NCBI GenBank assembly: GCA_034440615.1
Contig: JAOTOM010003979.1
Span: 62,001 to 126,000 of the forward strand
DNA length: 64,000 nucleotides
DNA from: Ashinkailepas kermadecensis
Taxonomy: Eukaryota > Arthropoda > Thecostraca > Neolepadidae
Direction of reading: 5' to 3'
Shown: piece after piece, positions 1-11,785 of the stretch
Layout: each line of letters opens with the position of its first letter
Numbering within the stretch: position 1 is the stretch's first letter
Translations under genes and position numbers: made by a program
The notes under the pieces: model-generated
Told to the model about the DNA's origin: nothing
Database searches by the model: none
Seen by the model: only the letters and a program-made list of their open reading frames with translations

Positions 1-552
1 TGCCAAGTGAGAAGCCTTCCGGTGCTCGTCGTAATCCATTACTGTCTGCGGAGTTCTCGCGTCGAAACGCGGCGCGAAGCCTCACATTCTCATCAACCAA
101 CCGTATCTACAAGAACACTTGATTTTCATGATCATCGGCCAGGAAGTTCAAGAACGCCAACGGTCCACGCCATCTGACAACCGGGCACCGCTCCGGCTGA
201 TGCCGACTGCATAAGGCAGCGACGATGTTCATCACGAAATGTGCACACAAGAGCCCACCCTCCGGAACTTACTGAGGCACAGTGCTGAAACAGGCTTTTA
301 GCGCTAACATTAGTGAGCCAACTGCACGGCCCTCTTTCGGCGATATATCAGGCGGTAAAGGCTTCAATCTATCTGGTGCTTAGATAACTATTAGCGGAGT
401 CTATTGCGATGTGACGATGCATTCACGCCAAATCAAATAAAATTGGATATGCTGTCGTGATCTTCACCCTCCCTACGCACCAGGGAGCGGTCCCACTTTG
501 TTTGTGTAACTGGAAGCTGAGAGTTTCAGAGAATGGTCATATTTTTCGCTTC
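1..552. other. Intergenic stretch, nothing recognised
   Basis: No open frame of useful length, no repeat structure and no recognisable RNA or regulatory cluster were seen in this stretch. Confidence 0.5.
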
Positions 553-1132
553 CACTGGCCTCCTGCTATTGCGTGATACAGGGGCCACCTACTGTTTGAT
601 GTTGCAGGTGTTACCTACTGTTGAATGCTACAGGGGGTCTCCTGAGATATGTAGCCTCCTGGCGGGTGGTGTATAGATCGGCCTCACGTATGTCAAGCAG
701 GCTTCCGAAGCGCTTTAAGCTGCGATAGCCTTCAGTCTGCATCGAGTCCTCCCGTTAGAGGATGCAGAGGCCTCATGTTAGAGGCTGCGAAAACCTCCCG
801 TTAGAGGCTGCAGGGACTTCCCGTTAGAGACTGCAGAAACCTCCCGTTAGAGTATGCAGGGACTTCCCGTTAGGGACTGCAGAAACCTCCCGTTAGAGTA
901 TGCAGGGACTTCCCGTTAGGGACTGCAGAAACCTCCCGTTAGAGTATGCAGGGACGTCCCGTTAGAGGCTGCAGAAACCTCCCGTTAGGGGGGACGTCCT
1001 GTTAGGGACTGCAGAAACCTCCCGTTAGAGGCTGCAGGGACGTCCCGTTAGAGGCTGCAGGGACCTTCTGTAAAGGGCTACAGGGACCTCCTGCACAGAC
1101 AACGGCCTCCTGTCAATGTGAGCTGCAGGCAG
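553..1132. repeat. 23-bp minisatellite with 46-bp dimer pattern
   Basis: The core at about 748-1070 repeats a 23-bp unit built on CCCGTTAGAG..CTGCAG. Successive units alternate between an ending in GCAGAAACCT and one in GCAGGGACTT, so the true period is a 46-bp dimer. The flanks (553-747 and 1070-1132) hold worn relatives with CCTCCTG and GCAGGG words. No protein is implied. Confidence 0.85.
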
Positions 1133-1222
1133 ACATTCATTTATTTTTACACAACCGAATTGCCTGAAACAATGAAAAACTCGCATACAAACTCATCACA
1201 TTGTGATTGGTCGACATACCTG

Positions 1223-1230
1223 TGACGTCA
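1223..1230. promoter_or_regulatory. CRE octamer TGACGTCA
   Basis: A perfect palindromic CRE lies in a direct repeat of CTGTGACGT(CAC)GTTATTTT at 1220-1254. It sits immediately before a truncated retroelement, so a functional role is unproven. Confidence 0.3.
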
Positions 1231-1255
1231 CGTTATTTTCACCTGTGACGTTATT

Positions 1256-1975
1256 TTGAACACAAAATTGGGGGCATCAGAACAGACCAAAGAAGCCAGG
1301 AAGAAGGCACTAAGAATGCTTGGGGCGATACAGAGGAATGTGTCATACAAAAGTGAGGAGGTTATCAGGAAGCTTTACTGTGCATATGTCAGGCCACATT
1401 TAGAATACTGCGTCCAAGCTTGGTCCCCTAGTTATGAGAAAGATTGTTGGCTTTTAGAGAGAGTACAAAAGAGGGCAACAAAAATGGTTAATGGTATAGG
1501 CAACCTGGCATATGAGGAAAGATTGAAGAAATTGAATATGTTTTCACTTAGATATAGAAGGCTGAGAGGAGATCTCATCGAGGTTTTTAAATTTGTTCAT
1601 GGTCAGGAACAGGGATATCTCAGGGAAATGTTTGAATTTAACAGAAATGATGCAATTAGAGGTCATCAATTCAAAATTAAAGTTAATCACAGCAGGACAA
1701 GGTTAAGACAGTCTTTTTTCACCAACAGGGTAGTAGAACACTGGAACCAGCTGCCAGGAGCAATTGTCAGTAGCAACACACTGAACATCTTTAAAAACGG
1801 CATAGACAATCATTATAAGAATAGGGGGCTTGTTTTTCTGTATTCCAAGGAGGGTTGATTGACAGATTTGGTGGGCAACTGGTTCAGTGTACAAAGTGCA
1901 ACCAAGAAGGGCCCTTGTGGCTCATAGTTGCACTGATCTTTTATGTCTTTATGTCTTCATGTCACAGATGAGTTC
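1256..1975 (+). mobile_element. Non-LTR retrotransposon, ORF2 C-terminus and 3' tail (5'-truncated)
   Basis: The reading frame to the TGA at 1856-1858 (200 residues; its first codon is TTG, not a true start) matches the conserved region after the reverse-transcriptase core of CR1/L2/Jockey-type elements. Diagnostic strings are YVRPHLEYCVQAWSP, then LERVQKRATKMV, then RRLRGDLIEVFKFVHG, then FFTNRVVEHWNQLPGAIV. The endonuclease and RT catalytic core are absent, so this is a dead 5'-truncated copy, typical of target-primed reverse transcription. After the stop a 3' UTR runs to a short TTTATGTC-type tail near 1940-1972. The clade assignment is inference; the element class is firm. Confidence 0.9.
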
Positions 1976-2116
1976 AGCGTTGCTCGGCTGTCGGTCATTC
2001 AATCTTGTGCGTAGAAGACTCCCGAGTCGCTTCAAGCTTGGCTCGCATCCGATGGCCAAAGGAGGGTGCATTGTGAGAAGCGGTACCGTCATTATTGTAG
2101 TTTTCCAAACAATAGA

Positions 2117-2340
2117 ACAATAGAACCTGCGGCCACCTCGACTTGATTTTTTGCCCTGAAAGCATTGGCCTCGGATCAAGCAATGTGTACTGCAGAGAGC
2201 TCACTATAGCTGAAATCTTACCACCAAATTCTGCTTCTAGCTTCAGTAATTTCCGAGCTCTTTGAGGAGGGGGCGAGTCTCCCCCACCCCTACCCCCCTC
2301 TGGCTCACGTGATGTGAGCGGCCCTCCGGAGTGTATATTA
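2117..2340 (+). repeat. Interspersed repeat, copy 1 of a pair
   Basis: This stretch aligns by eye with 33714-33890. Shared blocks are a CTCGAC..TTGA segment, TCACTA.AGC, then TCTACC.TCCAAA and GCTTCTA.CTTCAGTAATT, ending with a GTGA..G.GCTCCGG segment. It is probably a non-autonomous transposon relic. No coding capacity was seen. Confidence 0.55.
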
Positions 2341-2794
2341 CCGTTCTGATGATGATTATTGGGGTTTGTGTGCGTCAACCATGTTACCGTTTTGAAGACA
2401 GTACATTCTTCACCGTCAAAATCTATTGCGTACAGTCCGACGGCATTTACAAGATGCAATTTAATTATTGAGTATAACATCACACGCTACAGATACCATT
2501 TAACTATCAGTATTTGGATGCGGATTCACAAAGCTATCACGAGTCACGTGTCCCCATCACGTTTTTTATACGATTTACAACGGTGCGGTGGGGTGCGGCA
2601 GCGGGAAAGTTCCGCACGAGGGACACCGCCCGCTGGATGAAGCTGCAAGGTGTGTAGAGTGCTCCAGGTTCCAGCACGCCGCGGCTGATGACCGTCCTGT
2701 TGGATATGCTGAACAACGATAGTGCTGGAACGTTTGCAAACCATCGCCGGTGCATTTCGTAATGCAGTAGCTGGGCATAGTTAATCAGTCATGG

Positions 2795-2985
2795 TGAGAC
2801 ATGCATTGCTTGGCGCATTGCGGAACATTTATGCATATTTTAGCGCATTTATGCGCATTTATGCGTAATTAGGCTCATTGAGGCGCATTTATGTGTATTT
2901 AGTCGTATTGAGACGCAATTATGCGCATTTGGCCGTATTTAGGCATATTGAAGCGCATTTCGAGGCATATTGAAGCGCATTGAAG
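2795..2985. repeat. 11-bp degenerate minisatellite
   Basis: Loosely repeated GCGCATTTATG words (also GCGTAATTAGG, GCGCATTGA) follow one another with a period near 10-11 bp. The array is well worn. Confidence 0.7.
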
Positions 2986-3219
2986 CGCACTGATTGGAGC
3001 ATAATGCAACGCTTCAGTGAATCCACCCAAAAATGATTAAATGTCTCAAGAGCTCTGTACCGAGCACCATTCTGTAAGGTAGCGACTGCTTCATTAAAAA
3101 AACACCTAAAGTAACCCAAATAGAGGACAATATATTGCATTACAACAAACACCAGCCGCAAACACCAGCCCGAGATCTGGCCCAAGCACGGTGGCGCGAA
3201 CAGTACGTACGCTCCACTA

Positions 3220-3464
3220 CTAGCGGGAATAGCCGCACGTGCAGCACGTGCGCTCACGCAGGATGAACAGACAGATCAGACCGATGGGGAACAGCACGAT
3301 CGCCCAGAAGACGCCGCAGCACGTGAAGCTCTCCTCCAGCACGCCCGTGTTGCAGACGGGACAGCGGAACGGCTGGAACCCGCCATCGCCGGCGCCGCTC
3401 ACCACCACGGTGGTGTTGGACGTGTTGTTGGAAGTGCTCTGCTGCTGCTGCTGCTGCTGCATAC
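3220..3464 (-). CDS. BRI3: BRI3-like membrane protein, terminal exon (exon 2)
   Basis: This exon gives residues 57-136 of a 136-residue protein. It starts after a CAG acceptor (3467-3465) in phase 1, completing a glycine codon with exon 1, and ends at TAG 3222-3220. It encodes a seven-glutamine run, a Ser/Thr/Asn linker, then [20 protein letters not shown] hydrophobic segment covers about residues 104-124 and the end is [12 protein letters not shown]. The CPxC motif (90-93), hydrophobic stretch and CCxC (129-132) are the signature of the brain protein I3 family, related in layout to LITAF zinc-binding membrane domains. Vertebrate BRI3 is about 125 residues and is found on lysosomal and other endomembranes; the same location here is inference. 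The family call is strong; the exact orthology is not tested. Confidence 0.9.
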
Positions 3465-3537
3465 CTGCGACATGGACGGAGGAGTTTGGCGTGCGGTTGG
3501 TTTCTGTCAGCTCAGCATGGCAACATGTTGAAAATTT

Positions 3538-3682
3538 GCAACCGATACTTGGCGATGCGGATAATTGGCGATACCGATACTTGGCGATATCGATACATGG
3601 CGATGCCGATACCTTGCAATACCGATATTTGGCCATGCCGATACTTGGTGATTACGATACTTGGCGATACCGATACTTGATT
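3538..3682. repeat. 12-bp minisatellite in the BRI3-like intron
   Basis: Tandem CGATACTTGG/CGATACCGATA words repeat with a period of about 12 bp. The array lies just upstream of the exon 2 acceptor. Confidence 0.8.
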
Positions 3683-4204
3683 ATGTGATCAAACCGCCCA
3701 CGGAGCATGAGTTCTCGGTAGGTGAAGTCTCCGTTTTTCAGGAATTTCAAGGAAATGACTGGATACCAAGTGGAAGCGTGACGCGAGGAGATCGATGACG
3801 TCAAATTTTCTGTGGCTTTATTTTATATGCCGAGCTGGATACCATTGTGTCACAGGAGCGCCTCGATACTTACGGCGGCCTAGATTGCGGGGGGGGGGCG
3901 CTCTTGATCCAGGCAAACGACAGCATGCGTCACTCAAAGCATAACAACTAAACGCATCGGCAAAAAGAGAGCCAGCCACTACATCACACATTCAGCACCT
4001 GCCTCTGCTTAGCATGTATGTTCTATGGTTCCAGATACTCTGTACAATAGCCACGTAAGAGATGTTACAAATAATTTTGGTAATGTATCAAGCCAATTGA
4101 AGGGACCAATGGACAATCAATGTCCTGTCCTCCTCCCGAAAAGTCGCCAGGGCATACTTCCGAATTTATCTCGACTAAAGCATACTTCCGAATTTATCTA
4201 AGAC

Positions 4205-5190
4205 GTTCTCGCCTCTCCCACAATCTCCCATTATCTTCCAATCTCATAATCTCATAATATCCCATAATCTCCCATAATATCCCATAATATCCCATAATCT
4301 CCCATAATATCCCATGAACTCCCATAATATCCCACAATCTCCCACAATCTCCCACAATCTCCCACAATCTCCCACAATCTCCCACAATCTCCCACAATAT
4401 TCCATAATCTGACATAATCTGACATAATCTGACATAATCTGACATAATCCGACATAATCTTCCATAATACCCCATGATCTTCCATAATGCCACATAATCT
4501 TCCATAATGCCACATAATCTTCCATAATGCCACATAATTTTCCATAATGCCACATAATCTTCCATAGTATCCCAGAATATCCCAAGAATATCCCATAATA
4601 TCCCATAATATCCCATAATATCCCATAATATCCCATAATATCCCATAATATCCCATAATATCCCATAATATCCCATAATATCCCATAATATCCCATAATA
4701 TCCCATAATATCCCATAATATCCCATAATATCCCATAATATCCATAATATCCATAATATCCATAATATCCATAATATCCATAATATCCATAATATCCATA
4801 ATATCCATAATATCCATAATATCCATAATATCCATAATATCCCATAATATCCCATAATATCCCATAATATCCCATTATATCCCATTATATCCCATAATAT
4901 CCCATAATATCCCATAATATCCCATAATATCCCATAATATCCCATAATATCCCATAATATCCCATAATATCCCATAATATCCCATAATATCCCATAATAT
5001 CCCATAATATCCTATAATATCCCATAATATCCCATAATATCCCCTAGTATCCCCTAATATCGCATAATATCCCATAATATCCCATAATATCCCATACTAT
5101 CCCATAATCTCCAATAATCTTCCATAGTCTCCCACAATATCCCACAATATCCATAATCTCCCATAATCTCCCATAATATCCTATAATCTG
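4205..5190. repeat. 9-10 bp AT-rich minisatellite filling the BRI3-like intron
   Basis: Nearly 1 kb of CATAATATCC units. There are three blocks: a 10-11 bp variable block (4240-4560, with CTCCCA, CTGACA and CTTCCA variants), a homogeneous 10-bp block, and an inner 9-bp block at about 4740-4840. Three minus-strand frames stay open for up to 253 codons (MGYYGILWDI-type repeats), but these are by-products of the repeat and not genes. Confidence 0.95.
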
Positions 5191-5419
5191 TCCATTTCAC
5201 CATCCGATCATCTGACGTGGACGAACAACGGCTCCAATGTCATCACCAGACAGACTTTCCATAATGTAGCCATTTTCCAGCTATGCTGGTGACTGCAGCT
5301 CCAGACTGGATCACGGCTGGACCGTCCCATCCCAAGTGATCCGCAAGACCTGCGCCACACAATAAGACCAGGATGACGATGACAGTGGCACAGACAGTCA
5401 CATCTGCCGCGGTGCGCGC

Positions 5420-5507
5420 GCTCCATCTTACCCATCATTGATGCACGTGCTCCATCTTACCCATCATCGGTGTACGTGCTCCATATGTGCTCCATCTTAC
5501 CCATCAT
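5420..5507 (-). repeat. Tandem triplication of the exon 1 splice donor
   Basis: The 19-bp string GCTCCATCTTACCCATCAT (plus strand) occurs at 5420-5438, 5449-5467 and 5489-5507. On the minus strand each copy is ATGATGG|GTAAGATGGAGC, a usable donor. Reading past the first donor meets an in-frame TAA, so only the donor after 5501 is compatible with the coding frame. Confidence 0.85.
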
Positions 5508-5666
5508 CGGTGCCATCATGATGGGCTGCGGGACGGCTGGGGGCTGCGGGACGGCTGGGGGCGGCGCAGCGGCTGGGGGCGGCGGAGCGTAGCTGGGCGG
5601 GGCGTACGGAGGCGGCGGCTGTCCGTCAATCTGGAGCGGCGGGGCGGAGCTGTGCGGGAACTGCAT
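5501..5666 (-). CDS. BRI3: BRI3-like membrane protein, N-terminal proline-rich exon (exon 1)
   Basis: From ATG 5666-5664 this exon encodes 55 residues plus one base. The sequence starts MQFPHSSAPP, continues with PPPPYAPPSYAPPPP, proline-alanine repeats and PQPIMMAPMM, and ends at donor G|GTAAGAT (5500-5499). The phase-1 end joins the phase-1 start of exon 2 exactly. A PPPYAP-type motif (PPxY) fits the proline-rich cytosolic tail of BRI3 and LITAF proteins, which recruits WW-domain ubiquitin ligases in known members. The ATG lies just after a possible acceptor (CCCTCCCCAG|GTGGG), so an upstream exon could extend the N-terminus. A near copy of that acceptor region sits at 5720-5760. The start is therefore the least certain part. 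Confidence 0.75.
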
Positions 5667-5891
5667 CCCACCTGGGGAGGGCACAGTCGGAGCTAGCCAT
5701 CGGTGGAGACGGCGGGGTTCGGGGAGCTGCATCCCACCTGGGGAGCGGTGGGATGCAGCGGACATAGCGGGGTAGGGGGAGAGATTCAGGTGGAGACATC
5801 CGTTCCAACAGAAAAGTCGCCGCGCAACCGCACGGGAAGCTTGTGATCTCCCGGCCTCTTGGCCCCAGTACCGACATTGAGCACTCGGCGA

Positions 5892-5910
5892 TGACGTCAG
5901 GTCATGTGAC
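5892..5910. promoter_or_regulatory. CRE plus M-box/CLEAR-like element upstream of the BRI3-like gene
   Basis: TGACGTCA (5892-5899) is followed by GTCATGTGAC (5901-5910), about 230 bp upstream of the BRI3-like ATG. The second motif carries the TCATGTGA core bound by MiT/TFE factors, which drive lysosomal genes through CLEAR sites. BRI3 proteins being lysosomal makes this plausible; the link is inference. Confidence 0.4.
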
Positions 5911-7786
5911 CCTGAAAGTAGAAATTTGTTTTGCTTCACTACATCAAAAGAAGAAGTTGCTCAGATCTGAAAATGAAGCGCTTTAAACTCAAGTTGATTG
6001 TTTTCCGGCCTCCCGGCAGGGAGTGGGGTCGATTTAGGTGTTTGGCTACACTCCTGATTGTCGGTGCTTTGAGCACTCACAAACATTTTGAAACAACAAA
6101 CTTCGCCCCCCCCCCCCCTGCCGCGCTGCTTTCGGTCAACGACATATTTGGCGTACCCCACAGGCAGGACATTCAATCTGCCTGAGGGATGGGTCACGGC
6201 TCGGCACGGTCTTCAATTTCCACCACGCTGATGGTTGAGGACCACTTCATGACATCCAATCCGAAGACTTCAATTCCGAGTGAAAAGATGGTCACGGGGT
6301 AATAGAGCTGCGATCCACCTTCCTTGGTCCAAACCGCCCATTATCATTGGTCCAAACCGCGTACGGCACACGGCCAGCGCCACATCCAGCGACTGTCGCG
6401 CTGTCGCTGCAAAACTACCTGCAGGTGGCGCTGTGCGCGTGGACGGAAGTTATAGGTGGCGCTGCACACGCGTGAGGCTCACGCAGCAGCGTTTTCTGAG
6501 AAGATGCTGCTGGCGCTGATATGAAGGAAATAGGCGGCGCCACCTGCGGCTAGCGTTGCCTGCTGAATGTGTGTGTGCACGCGCTGCTATCGGTTTGCGA
6601 CTTGTCGTACCACGCGCAGATCCAGGAAGACGGGAGGCTGTGTGTGCGATTGCGAACGCAAGCAATGAAACATTGCTCACGTTGTCTTCACAAAAACGAC
6701 AAAATCAGAAGCACTTGCCGTTGGAGCTACCTGTTAATCAAAAAGCTGCAGACACTTGCACATCTGATGTACTACTTGTTATTTGGCATAGAGCTTATTT
6801 TGGTATTGTAAATGTTTGAGGGGCGAAGTTGTGCCATTAAATGTTTTCGTCTAGAATTTTCATATTCGTCTTGGCATGCGCAAATATTCGCTCAAATACT
6901 CGTAATGTGCCTATAACGGAACTTACCCGGGGAGAAGGAACAACATTCCAAAATAGTGTCATTCCATGCAGTGTCCGGATAACATCAGTGACAAACATTT
7001 ATGTGTGAACGCCCGCTTTTCGAATAATTGCATGTAAGCGTTTATTATGAGTGACAAACTTATTATGGTCTGCAAGACACCCAATGCATGCGCATGGCCT
7101 CATTATTAAGGTATTCATTTCATCAACATTAGGCAGGCATTTAGATTGCCAGAATTAAATGCATAGAGCCTGCACAAACAAATAATGGCGTGATTATCTA
7201 ATCCCGATGTTATTTCATGATGCAATGTTATTCTGTATTCATGTCGGTCGAAATGACATCCACAAAGTCTCATGATTAGGTCGTGTCGTGGACTTTGATT
7301 GGCCCGAGATCACACCATTTTTAGCGGGACATTTTTGCCGTTTGAATTCGAATTACGAGACTATTTTCGCCTTTCGGAACCGTAAGGAAGTCATTTGCAG
7401 GCCACTGCAAGACACTATATCACACTCAGTGCGGACTCCGAGTTCGACCTGACCTCGACCCTTGACGACGCTTAGTGCCTAGGTCACATCGGCTGGTGAT
7501 ATACTCCGACAGCTTGTAATTCTGATTGCTACATAGTGGTTATTTAGGCTGTTTGGCTTGCAATATGTGTGGTGCACGTCTCGGTTAAATTGCTGCTGGT
7601 TATTTTATTCAATGCTGCTTGCTGTCATTGTCTTTTCCTGGGAAGGTAGCGCTTTATCGGAAAGCATAAACCACGGGCACCATTGCATTTGCTTGGCGGC
7701 ACGTAAAGCACTTCTTTCCTCGGTGTCAAATTCCTCGAAGTTATCTCAAATAAGAGCAAGATAAACAAAGGTGCCAACCACCCTTC
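5911..7786. other. Intergenic stretch without recognised genes
   Basis: It holds a 13-base C tract near 6106, short recurrent GGTGGCGCTG words at 6424-6540, and otherwise unremarkable sequence. Short open frames have no recognisable domain. Confidence 0.5.
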
Positions 7787-7867
7787 CACCTCAGGAGGAG
7801 TGATAACACCATCCACCTAAGAAGAAGTGATAACACCATCCACCTAAGAGGAGTGATAACACCATCC
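7787..7867. repeat. 27-bp repeat, three copies
   Basis: Three near-identical units contain CCACCTAAG(A/G)(A/G)GAAGTG and end in ATAACACCAT. Confidence 0.8.
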
Positions 7868-8807
7868 AAGTGAGAAGAGAAGGGTAGCGGAATACCTTGA
7901 CAATGGGAGGGGTACGCTGAACCCTGTACGAAACCAAACTTCCCCTCTCCCACGTGGCTCCTCCCCATCCCCTTCCCCATCCTCGTGGCTCATGTTGAGG
8001 GTCCATTAGTTTGAACCTATGGACCTCATTTTTTTCCTGCACCGAGGCTTTGAAGCCTGCCCACTCTGACGCAACACTCCCATTTGTCGCATCGGTCACA
8101 TTGGTCACATTGATCGACGTCAATATGGGGCTCACCTGTATCGGCTTCTGTGACAGGTCAAGTCCACGACGACGCCGCCGCCGACGCACCCTCTCTCCTC
8201 GCCGCTCCCGTGCCCCGCCTTGCCGCCGTCGACACACCTTCTCTCCTCGCCGCTCCTGTGCCCCGCCCTGCGTCCGCTGACACGCTCTCAGCTTTGTTCA
8301 CAGCTCACGTCTGACCCAGTGACTCGGGGTCAAGGTCACCGGCGTCCGCCGTTTGGCTTCGGCATGGGCGCGTGCAGGGCCAGGGTGCGATGGAACGCCA
8401 TCGAAGGATGGGAGCAGGCGGATGCAAAGGCTCAGCCAGGTACTCGGCAGGAGCGGCGCTGAGTGGTGTCCATGGTGGGGAATTACGACGGACCCGCCAG
8501 CTTGTCAAACATTATAACAGCTTTCGCAAATTAAGTCCACTTATTCGTAAAATAGTATTTCTTGAATTATAGAAGTGAACTCTACTTCGTCGTCTTCAAA
8601 CTAATGCATACAACAAATGCATGTGCATTCGACTTATGCCCCGAGATTGATGATAAATGATAAACATTCATGATGACAAACTTGGCCCATAGGTTTCACT
8701 CAGCTCACATGTTACGATCAGTGCGGGTTTAACGCATGCAATAGCCCACAGTCAAATGGCCACCGCACTGGCATCCTACGCAGCTCATGCTGGCTCCGCC
8801 CGTGGTC

Positions 8808-8870
8808 AGTGGCGGATAAAGATGAGAGCCATAGGGTTATGCCCCGCCCCTTAGGCCCGAATGGCCAACA
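8808..8870 (+). mobile_element. Possible hAT-MITE left-end remnant
   Basis: CAGTGGCGGATAAAGATGAG at 8808 resembles the TIR of the MITEs at 26811 and 21374. It is followed by a GGGTTATGCCCC string like the GGGGCATATGCCCC of those copies. The right end was not found, so this may be a solo or truncated copy. Confidence 0.35.
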
Positions 8871-9261
8871 GCCGTTGGGACTGACTCGTTCAGCGGCCAA
8901 GCGAGCCGCTGAACACGCTGCGTCTCAACATAGGTCGTGGTCCTCCAAGCACATGAGAAATTGGATGCTCCATGGGGCTCCTCCTCCTCTATGGGGCGTA
9001 GCATCCTATTGGTCAGTTACTAAGTCCGGCTTACTCTCCCTAGATACCATTCTTTTTAAAATACAAATATTCGATGTTGGGCGCGCTGTGCCTGCATCCT
9101 GGCAGTTAGGTTATGTAGGTACGGCTAAAGCACATGTTCATACTGTGTCTGGCCATTGCTTCAGTACTTCTAATGATTCAAGGGAAACAATTGTCCGGGT
9201 GCACAGCACGCTTTGCTTGGCATCACTACTTAAATGCACTGAAAGTCATTTTGTATGCGGT

Positions 9262-10893
9262 ATTTCAAGCTGAAGTCACAGCCAGGTGGCATGGGCCCAG
9301 CGGCGGTTTATTTCAAGCTGAAGTCACAGCCAGGTGGCATGGGCCCAGCGGCGGTTTATTTCAAGCTGAAGTCACAGCCAGGTGGCGGCGGGCCCAGCGG
9401 CGGTTTATTTCAAGCTGAAGTCACAGCCAGGTGGCGGCGGGCCCAGCGGCGGTTTATTTCAAGCTGAAGTCACAGCCAGGTGGCATGGGCCCAGCGGCGG
9501 TTTATTTCGCTGAAGTCACAGCCAGGTGGCATGGGCCCAGCGGTTTCAGCGGTTTATTTCGCTGAAGTCACAGCCAGGTGGCGGCGGGCCCAGCGGCGGT
9601 TTATTTCGCTGAAGTCACAGCCAGGTGGCATGGGCCCAGCGGCGGTTTATTTCGCTGAAGTCACAGCCAGGTGGCATGGGCCCAGCGGCGGTTTATTTCA
9701 AGCTGAAGTCACAGCCAGGTGGCATGGGCCCAGTGGCGGTTTATTTCAGCTGAAGTCACAGCCAGGTGGCATGGGCCCAGCGGCGGTTTATTTCGCTGAA
9801 GTCACAGCCAGGTGGCATGGGCCCAGGGCGGTTTATTTGTGAAGTCAGCGGTGGCATGGGCCCGTGGCGGTTTTTTGTGAGTCACGCCGTGCCATGGCCG
9901 GGCGTTTATTTCGCTAAGTCACAGCCGGTGGCATGGGCCCGGGCGGTTTTTTCGCTGAGTCACGCCAGGTGGCTGGGCCCAGGGCGGTTTATTTAGCTGA
10001 AGTCACAGCCAGGTGGCGGCGGGCCCAGGGCGGTTTATTTCAAGCTGAAGTCACAGCCAGGTGGCGGCGGGCCCAGCGGCGGTTTATTTCAGCTGAAGTC
10101 CGCCGGTGGCGGCGGCCCAGCGGCGGTTTATTTCGCTGAAGTCACAGCCAGGTGGCGGCGGGCCCAGGGCGGTTTATTTCAGCTGAAGTCACAGCCAGGT
10201 GGCGGCGGGCCCAGCGCCGGTTTATTTCAAGCTGAAGTCACAGCCAGGTGGCATGGGCCCAGCGGCGGTTTATTTCAAGCTGAAGTCACAGCCAGGTGGC
10301 GGCGGGCCCAGCGGCGGTTTATTTCAAGCTGAAGTCACAGCCAGGTGGCATGGGCCCAGCGGCGGTTTATTTCAAGCTGAAGTCACAGCCAGGTGGCGGC
10401 GGGCCCAGCGGCGGTTTATTTCAAGCTGAAGTCACAGCCAGGTGGCGGCGGGCCCAGCGGCGGTTTATTTCAAGCTGAAGTCACAGCCAGGTGGCGGCGG
10501 GCCCAGCGGCGGTTTATTTCGCTGAAGTATCGGTGGCGGGGCCCAGCGGCGGTTTATTTCCGCTGAAGTCACAGCCAGGTGGCGGCGGGCCCAGCGGGGT
10601 TTATTTCAAGCTGAAGTCACAGCCAGGTGGCGGCGGGCCCAGCGCCGGTTTATTTCGCTGAAGTCACAGCCAGGTGGCATGGGCCCAGCGGCGGTTTATT
10701 TCAGCTGAAGTCACAGCCAGGTGGCGGCGGGCCCAGCGCCGGTTTATTTCAAGCTGAAGTCACAGCCAGGTGGCATGGGCCCAGCGGCGGTTTATTTCAA
10801 GCTGAAGTCACAGCCAGGTGACGGCGGGCCCAGCGGCGGTTTATTTCAAGCTGAAGTCACAGCCAGGTGGCGGCGGGCCCAGCGCCGGTTTCA
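9262..10893 (+). repeat. 48-49 bp minisatellite, about 33 copies
   Basis: The unit runs TGAAGTCACAGCCAGGTGGC, then ATGGGCCCAGCGGCGG (48 bp) or GGCGGGCCCAGCGGCGG (49 bp), then TTTATTTCAAGC. Both unit types are interspersed. The middle (about 9825-9990, with single units near 10100 and 10530) shows clusters of one-base losses unlike the rest. Open plus-strand frames across it are repeat artefacts. Confidence 0.95.
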
Positions 10894-11785
10894 GCGGAGT
10901 CTGTGTTGACATATTAACTGATAATGAAAATGCATACAACCATCTAAAAAGTGAATCAAGTTATGCTTATATTCCCAAATCACAACCAAGTTCTTCCTTT
11001 TCGGCATATTTTGTCATCGTCGTATCCCGGGTGAAAATGTCCTAAAACATGCCCTGTGATCCAGAAGGAGTCACTAAAGGTACCCCCCCCCCCCCAGAAC
11101 GGCGTTCTCCCGGAAACGGTAGACCGCAGCCTCTTCTCTTCCTCTCTCTCTCTTCAGCCAACATCAAATCGCTGGAAAATCAGTGCCTGTTGGTGAGGTC
11201 TGAATTCACGCTATTTGTTTTTTTCTCAATGTGTGGCCCTCCCTGCCACCGGGCAGCACAATTCCAAGCTGACCATGCATCTAAGTATCGGAAAAAAACT
11301 CGCGTGAGTGTTAGCAAAACAAAACGTCTCCAACGCTAGCTACCACGCTACGGAAAAATATACATATATATATATATATATATATACGAACTCGACGCTT
11401 TCCCTTGCCGCGATACGTTCCGCCGCCCCTGGTTCCAAGCCGATGAAAAGAGCCCCCGAGTCGACGGGAAGTGCCCGCGGACAGACGTATATGCCCGGCG
11501 AATACTTTCGGTAGCCAGTGACCATCAGCTCAGATGCATCCAGGAAATAGATGTGCAAGTACTATTTCGTCACATGACCTGTAAGATTAGGACAATTTTT
11601 AGCGTTTTGTATTATTTCGAGAAAATGAGGGATCCTTTGTTCAACAGAAAATGGGCCTGGACGTGTTTGTTGTTGCAAACAAAACCATTTCGCTTCAAAT
11701 GAAGTATTCAGAAGAACGGGTGTCGTCCCTTACCCCCAGCAATATCGTGGGTGAGGCGTTGGCATTCACTTGATGGTCGACCAAC
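10894..11785. other. Intergenic stretch
   Basis: It contains a 13-base C tract near 11085, a (TA)n microsatellite at 11362-11387, and no recognised gene. Confidence 0.5.

Noticed and set aside
4194..5075. Tyr/Gly/Ile/Trp-rich frames over the 10-bp array
   Set aside because: Repeat translation within the BRI3-like intron.
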